Assembly (NCBI GenBank): GCA_026416755.1
Contig: JAOAEP010000067.1
Coordinates: forward strand, 1 to 8,165
Length of the DNA: 8,165 nucleotides
Origin: a bacterium
GTDB lineage: Bacteria; Ratteibacteria; UBA8468; B48-G9; JAFGKM01
Direction: 5' to 3'
Part shown: positions 5,543-8,165 of the stretch, piece by piece
Position numbering within the stretch: position 1 is the first letter of the stretch
Layout of the letters: each line of letters begins with the position of its first letter
The notes under the pieces: generated by a model
Database searches by the model: none
Told to the model about the DNA's origin: nothing
What the model saw: the letters and a program-made list of their open reading frames with translations, nothing else
Program-made: the position numbers and the translations under genes

Positions 5543-7747
5543 TTAAAATCCAAAACTCATTCCTATATGAACTCTTCTCTTTGGCTCTCCTATTTCTGCA
5601 TCAGGGCCATATCCATAATATACTTCAAGTGGTGCCCCAAAAAATGGAACATTAACTCTTATTCCTGCCCCAAAACCTTTTTTTAACTCATTTATATTAT
5701 TCCAATCCTCATAAACATTACCAATATCAAAAAAACCAATTAAATAAAAAATGTCTTTATATAAAGGATACAATATTTCAAAATTTTGTGCAAGAATAAC
5801 TTTTCCTCCTAAATAATGAACAATACCTTGGTTATCTATTATCCTTGGCCCTAAACTTCTTTCTCTATATCCTCTTACTGTTCCAATTCCACCTCCGAAA
5901 AATCTTTCATAAATTGGTACTTCATTATCAATATATCCTATAAGTGTTCTACTATGAAAAATCATATTTTTTAATGGATAATAAAAATTGTTTTCAAGAG
6001 TTGTTTTTAAAAAATTTAGGTCTCCTCCTAAACCTGCAAATTCTATACCACATTTAATCTTATCACCCTTTGTAGGAAACCTTTCACTATCAAGATTAGA
6101 AAATGTTAAATACGTTGTAATACTGTTTTTCCTTTTTATACCTTCTACTTCTGATGGAATATCAACATCTGTAAGTTCTACTTTCTCAGTTAAAAGTTTA
6201 AATCCAATATTGAAATTTTCCCATCTCCTTCCAATTCTCAAATCAAATCCATTAGAAATTGCTTTCCAGTCATACCTTGTAATTTCATACCTATAAATAT
6301 CTGGCCCCAAAGAAATTGGTCTATCAAGGAAATATGGTTCTGTAAAACTGAATTTATAATTTTTAGTAGTTGTTCCAATTTCAAAAAGTAGTGATAAATT
6401 TTGTCCTCCACCTACAAATTTAGGAGGATTTGTGATATCAAAATTTGTCTGCTGAATACTTACCATTCCAATAAATTTATCAAGTGTACTATAACCACCC
6501 CCAATTAAAAATATTCCTGTTTTTTCCCTTTCCTTAACATCTACCACAATATTAGCTTTCCCTTCTTCTACAAATTCAGGATATATACGAATATCTTCAA
6601 AATAATTTGTATCTCTTAAATTATTAAAGGTCTTCTTTATCTTTTCTTGTGTAATTTCATCACCTGGTTCAAGTTTCACTTCCCTTCTTATAACCTTATC
6701 TTTAGTAATACGATTACCTTTTATCTTTACTTCTTCAGTATAATATACTGTACCAGGTTGAATTAAATAAATTACATTCAAAGAATCACCCCTTATTTCA
6801 GGGATAAATTCAACATTACATCTAATATATCCTTTTTCTACATAAAATTTATAAATATTTTTTAAACTTTCTTCATTCTTTTTAACACTAAAAACATCCC
6901 CTCTTTTAAGTAATATCAATTTCCTTATTTCATCTTCATTAAAAATTATGTCACCTTCAAGTTTAATCTCTCCTGTAAAATATCTTTTCCCTTCGTTTAT
7001 AAGAAAAGTTATTGTAATTCCATCTTCTTTATATTCAACTTCTTTTTCTATTTTAACTTCAACAAATCCCCTTTCATTATAATAATCTTTAATTCTCTTA
7101 ATATCTTCCTGAAAAACATCTTCTTTATATATACCCCTTATAAATGGCATCTTTCTTTCTTTTGTTTTCAATAATTTCCTTAAATTTCTTTCAGAAACTT
7201 GATTGTTTCCAACAAAAACTATTTTCTGAACATATCCTTTACCTTTCTCTATTATACTTATGTTTATTATGCATTTTCCTTCCTTTTCTTCCACTTGGTA
7301 ATCAATCTGGCTTGTTTTATATCCAATTCTATTATATTCTTGCCTTATTTTTTCAATTCCATTTATAATCTTTTCTTCATTTAAAACATCCCCTTCCTTC
7401 ACATCAAATATCTCTCTCAATTTCTTTGTCTTTAACACTTTATTCCCTTCAAACACTATTCTTTCAATAACAGGATTTTCTTCAACTTCTATATTCAACT
7501 CAATCCCATCTTCTTTTTCTTCAGTATAATATTTAACATCTTTAAAATAACCAGTTTTAAGTAGTATAGTTATATCATTTTTTAAAATCTTTTCATCAAA
7601 TTCAATGCCTTCCCTCGTCTTAATCATAGTCAATATTCTATCATATGAAATATTTTTATTACCTTTTATATTTATTTTTATAATGTTGGCAGAAAAAATA
7701 GAGAAATTAATGGTGAGAAACAATAATAGAATTCTTGGAACTTTCAA
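5543..7747 (-). CDS. bamA: Outer-membrane protein assembly factor BamA (Omp85 family), five POTRA domains
   Basis: BamA is the core of the BAM complex, folding and inserting beta-barrel proteins into the outer membrane. The 734-residue precursor starts with a signal peptide (ILLLFLTINFSIFSA core, likely cleavage after Ala20). Five POTRA repeats follow, at about 22-90, 91-168, 170-252, 254-331 and 333-407, each opening with a strand ending in G(N/D), such as INIKGN, IVFEGN, IVFVGN, IKLEGD and VKIKGN. The 16-strand barrel spans ~410-734. It includes FTEPYFLDRP (468-477), the Omp85 signature FFGGGIGTVRGYRE (616-629, loop 6 insertion motif) and a C-terminal beta-signal ending HIGMSFGF. I chose the TTG at 7747: AAGGAG sits six bases upstream and the signal peptide then starts cleanly. 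An upstream in-frame ATG at 7801 would add an 18-residue charged leader. The start lies inside the end of the clp gene. TamA was considered, but five POTRAs and linkage to skp and lpxD favour BamA. Confidence 0.95.
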   Translation of the reverse strand: MKVPRILLLFLTINFSIFSANIIKINIKGNKNISYDRILTMIKTREGIEFDEKILKNDITILLKTGYFKDVKYYTEEKEDGIELNIEVEENPVIERIVFEGNKVLKTKKLREIFDVKEGDVLNEEKIINGIEKIRQEYNRIGYKTSQIDYQVEEKEGKCIINISIIEKGKGYVQKIVFVGNNQVSERNLRKLLKTKERKMPFIRGIYKEDVFQEDIKRIKDYYNERGFVEVKIEKEVEYKEDGITITFLINEGKRYFTGEIKLEGDIIFNEDEIRKLILLKRGDVFSVKKNEESLKNIYKFYVEKGYIRCNVEFIPEIRGDSLNVIYLIQPGTVYYTEEVKIKGNRITKDKVIRREVKLEPGDEITQEKIKKTFNNLRDTNYFEDIRIYPEFVEEGKANIVVDVKEREKTGIFLIGGGYSTLDKFIGMVSIQQTNFDITNPPKFVGGGQNLSLLFEIGTTTKNYKFSFTEPYFLDRPISLGPDIYRYEITRYDWKAISNGFDLRIGRRWENFNIGFKLLTEKVELTDVDIPSEVEGIKRKNSITTYLTFSNLDSERFPTKGDKIKCGIEFAGLGGDLNFLKTTLENNFYYPLKNMIFHSRTLIGYIDNEVPIYERFFGGGIGTVRGYRERSLGPRIIDNQGIVHYLGGKVILAQNFEILYPLYKDIFYLIGFFDIGNVYEDWNNINELKKGFGAGIRVNVPFFGAPLEVYYGYGPDAEIGEPKRRVHIGMSFGF

Positions 7748-8165
7748 TGTGCTCTCCTTCCTTTTTAGAAAAAACAAGAAAAGATTCTTTCTTTTCCACA
7801 ATTATAGTATCTCCTTCTCCAAAGTTACCTTTTAAAATTTCTTCAGATAATGGGTCTTCTATATATCTTGAAATTGTTCTTTTTAATGGTCTGGCCCCAA
7901 ATTCAGGATTTGTACCTTTTTCAACAAGAAACTTTTTCGCCTCATCTGTTACAATAAGTTTAACTTTCATTTCATTTAATCTTTCTTCAACTTTACTTAT
8001 TTCTATATCAACAATTTTTAATAAATGCTCTTGTGTTAATGGATGGAAAATTACAATATCATCAAGTCTATTTAAAAATTCTGGTCTAAATGTTTTTTTA
8101 ACTTTTTCAATGATTAAATTTTTTAAATTATCAAAAGAAATTTTTTCTTCTGGCGTTAAAAATCC
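7707..8165 (-). CDS. clpC: ATP-dependent Clp protease ATP-binding subunit, ClpC-like; 5' part outside window
   Basis: The last 152 residues are present; the frame is open to the window edge, so the start and most of both AAA+ modules are missing. The visible part is the end of the second AAA+ domain and the small C-terminal (D2-small) domain. FRPEFLNRLDD (26-36 of the visible part) carries the arginine-finger Arg33, and GARPLKR (90-96) is the sensor-2 motif with Arg92. IEDPLSEEILKG points to ClpC rather than ClpB, where IENPL is more usual, but this is a soft distinction. ClpC hexamers unfold proteins and feed them to ClpP in the cytosol. The final 13 codons, including the stop, overlap the bamA start by 41 bases, and the bamA ribosome site lies inside this gene. 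This gene could therefore share a transcript with the outer-membrane genes. The tail after the sensor-2 helix ends in ...IIVSHH and looks variable, not motif-bearing. Confidence 0.9.
   Translation of the reverse strand, partial: GFLTPEEKISFDNLKNLIIEKVKKTFRPEFLNRLDDIVIFHPLTQEHLLKIVDIEISKVEERLNEMKVKLIVTDEAKKFLVEKGTNPEFGARPLKRTISRYIEDPLSEEILKGNFGEGDTIIVEKKESFLVFSKKEGEHIESSKNSIIVSHH
7748..7759 (-). promoter_or_regulatory. Ribosome binding site of bamA, inside clp
   Basis: On the minus strand AAGGAG (7759-7754) stands six bases before the TTG at 7747. This strong site decides the bamA start in favour of TTG over the in-frame ATG at 7801. It lies wholly within the last codons of the clp gene. Confidence 0.8.

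Noticed and set aside
5518..5553. ATG at 5553 as the skp start
   Set aside because: It would overlap bamA and put a charged 12-residue leader ahead of the signal peptide; AGGAGG is correctly spaced from the GTG at 5517.
7748..7801. ATG at 7801 as the bamA start
   Set aside because: It would lengthen the overlap with clp to 95 bases and add a basic leader; the TTG at 7747 has a good ribosome site and gives a normal signal peptide.
7707..7970. A separate 87-residue gene starting at the ATG at 7970
   Set aside because: The same frame is open to the window edge and encodes the FRPEFLNRLDD motif upstream, so this ATG is an internal methionine of the Clp ATPase.

Overview
The window is a dense, single-direction outer-membrane gene cluster from an AT-rich (roughly 30% G+C by eye) diderm bacterium. 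All eight genes lie on the minus strand, so transcription runs from high to low coordinates. Almost every base is coding: neighbouring genes overlap, abut, or are separated by at most 25 bases. No promoter, terminator, RNA gene, mobile element or CRISPR array is visible. The operon promoter, if there is only one, must lie upstream of the window, beyond the clp gene.

Order in the direction of transcription: (1) the 3' end of a ClpC-type AAA+ unfoldase (8165-7707); (2) bamA, the outer-membrane protein insertase with five POTRA domains (7747-5543); (3) skp/ompH, a periplasmic coiled-coil chaperone (5517-5026); (4) lpxD (5029-3998); (5) a bifunctional lpxC-fabZ fusion (3993-2674); (6) lpxA (2672-1893); (7) lpxI (1892-1122); (8) the 5' part of an FAD-linked oxidase of the D-lactate/glycolate dehydrogenase family (1125-1), cut by the window edge.

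The genes serve one purpose, building the outer membrane. BamA and Skp fold and insert outer-membrane proteins. LpxA, LpxC, LpxD and LpxI carry out the first four steps of lipid A synthesis, from UDP-GlcNAc to lipid X. The FabZ half of the fusion draws on the same 3-hydroxyacyl-ACP pool for phospholipid fatty acids. The order bamA-skp-lpxD-fabZ-lpxA is the classical one. Here lpxC has joined fabZ in one polypeptide and lpxI follows lpxA, but lpxB does not come next; an FAD oxidase does.

The organism cannot be named from this sequence. The LpxC-FabZ fusion is known from Bacteroidetes/Chlorobi-type bacteria and several uncultivated diderm phyla. The use of LpxI rather than LpxH, the low G+C and the clpC-bamA junction lean towards an uncultivated diderm lineage, but this is inference. 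I see no wholly new system. The points most worth a second look are the nested clpC/bamA junction, the fusion, the divergent LpxI N-terminus and the FAD oxidase in the place where lpxB might be expected.
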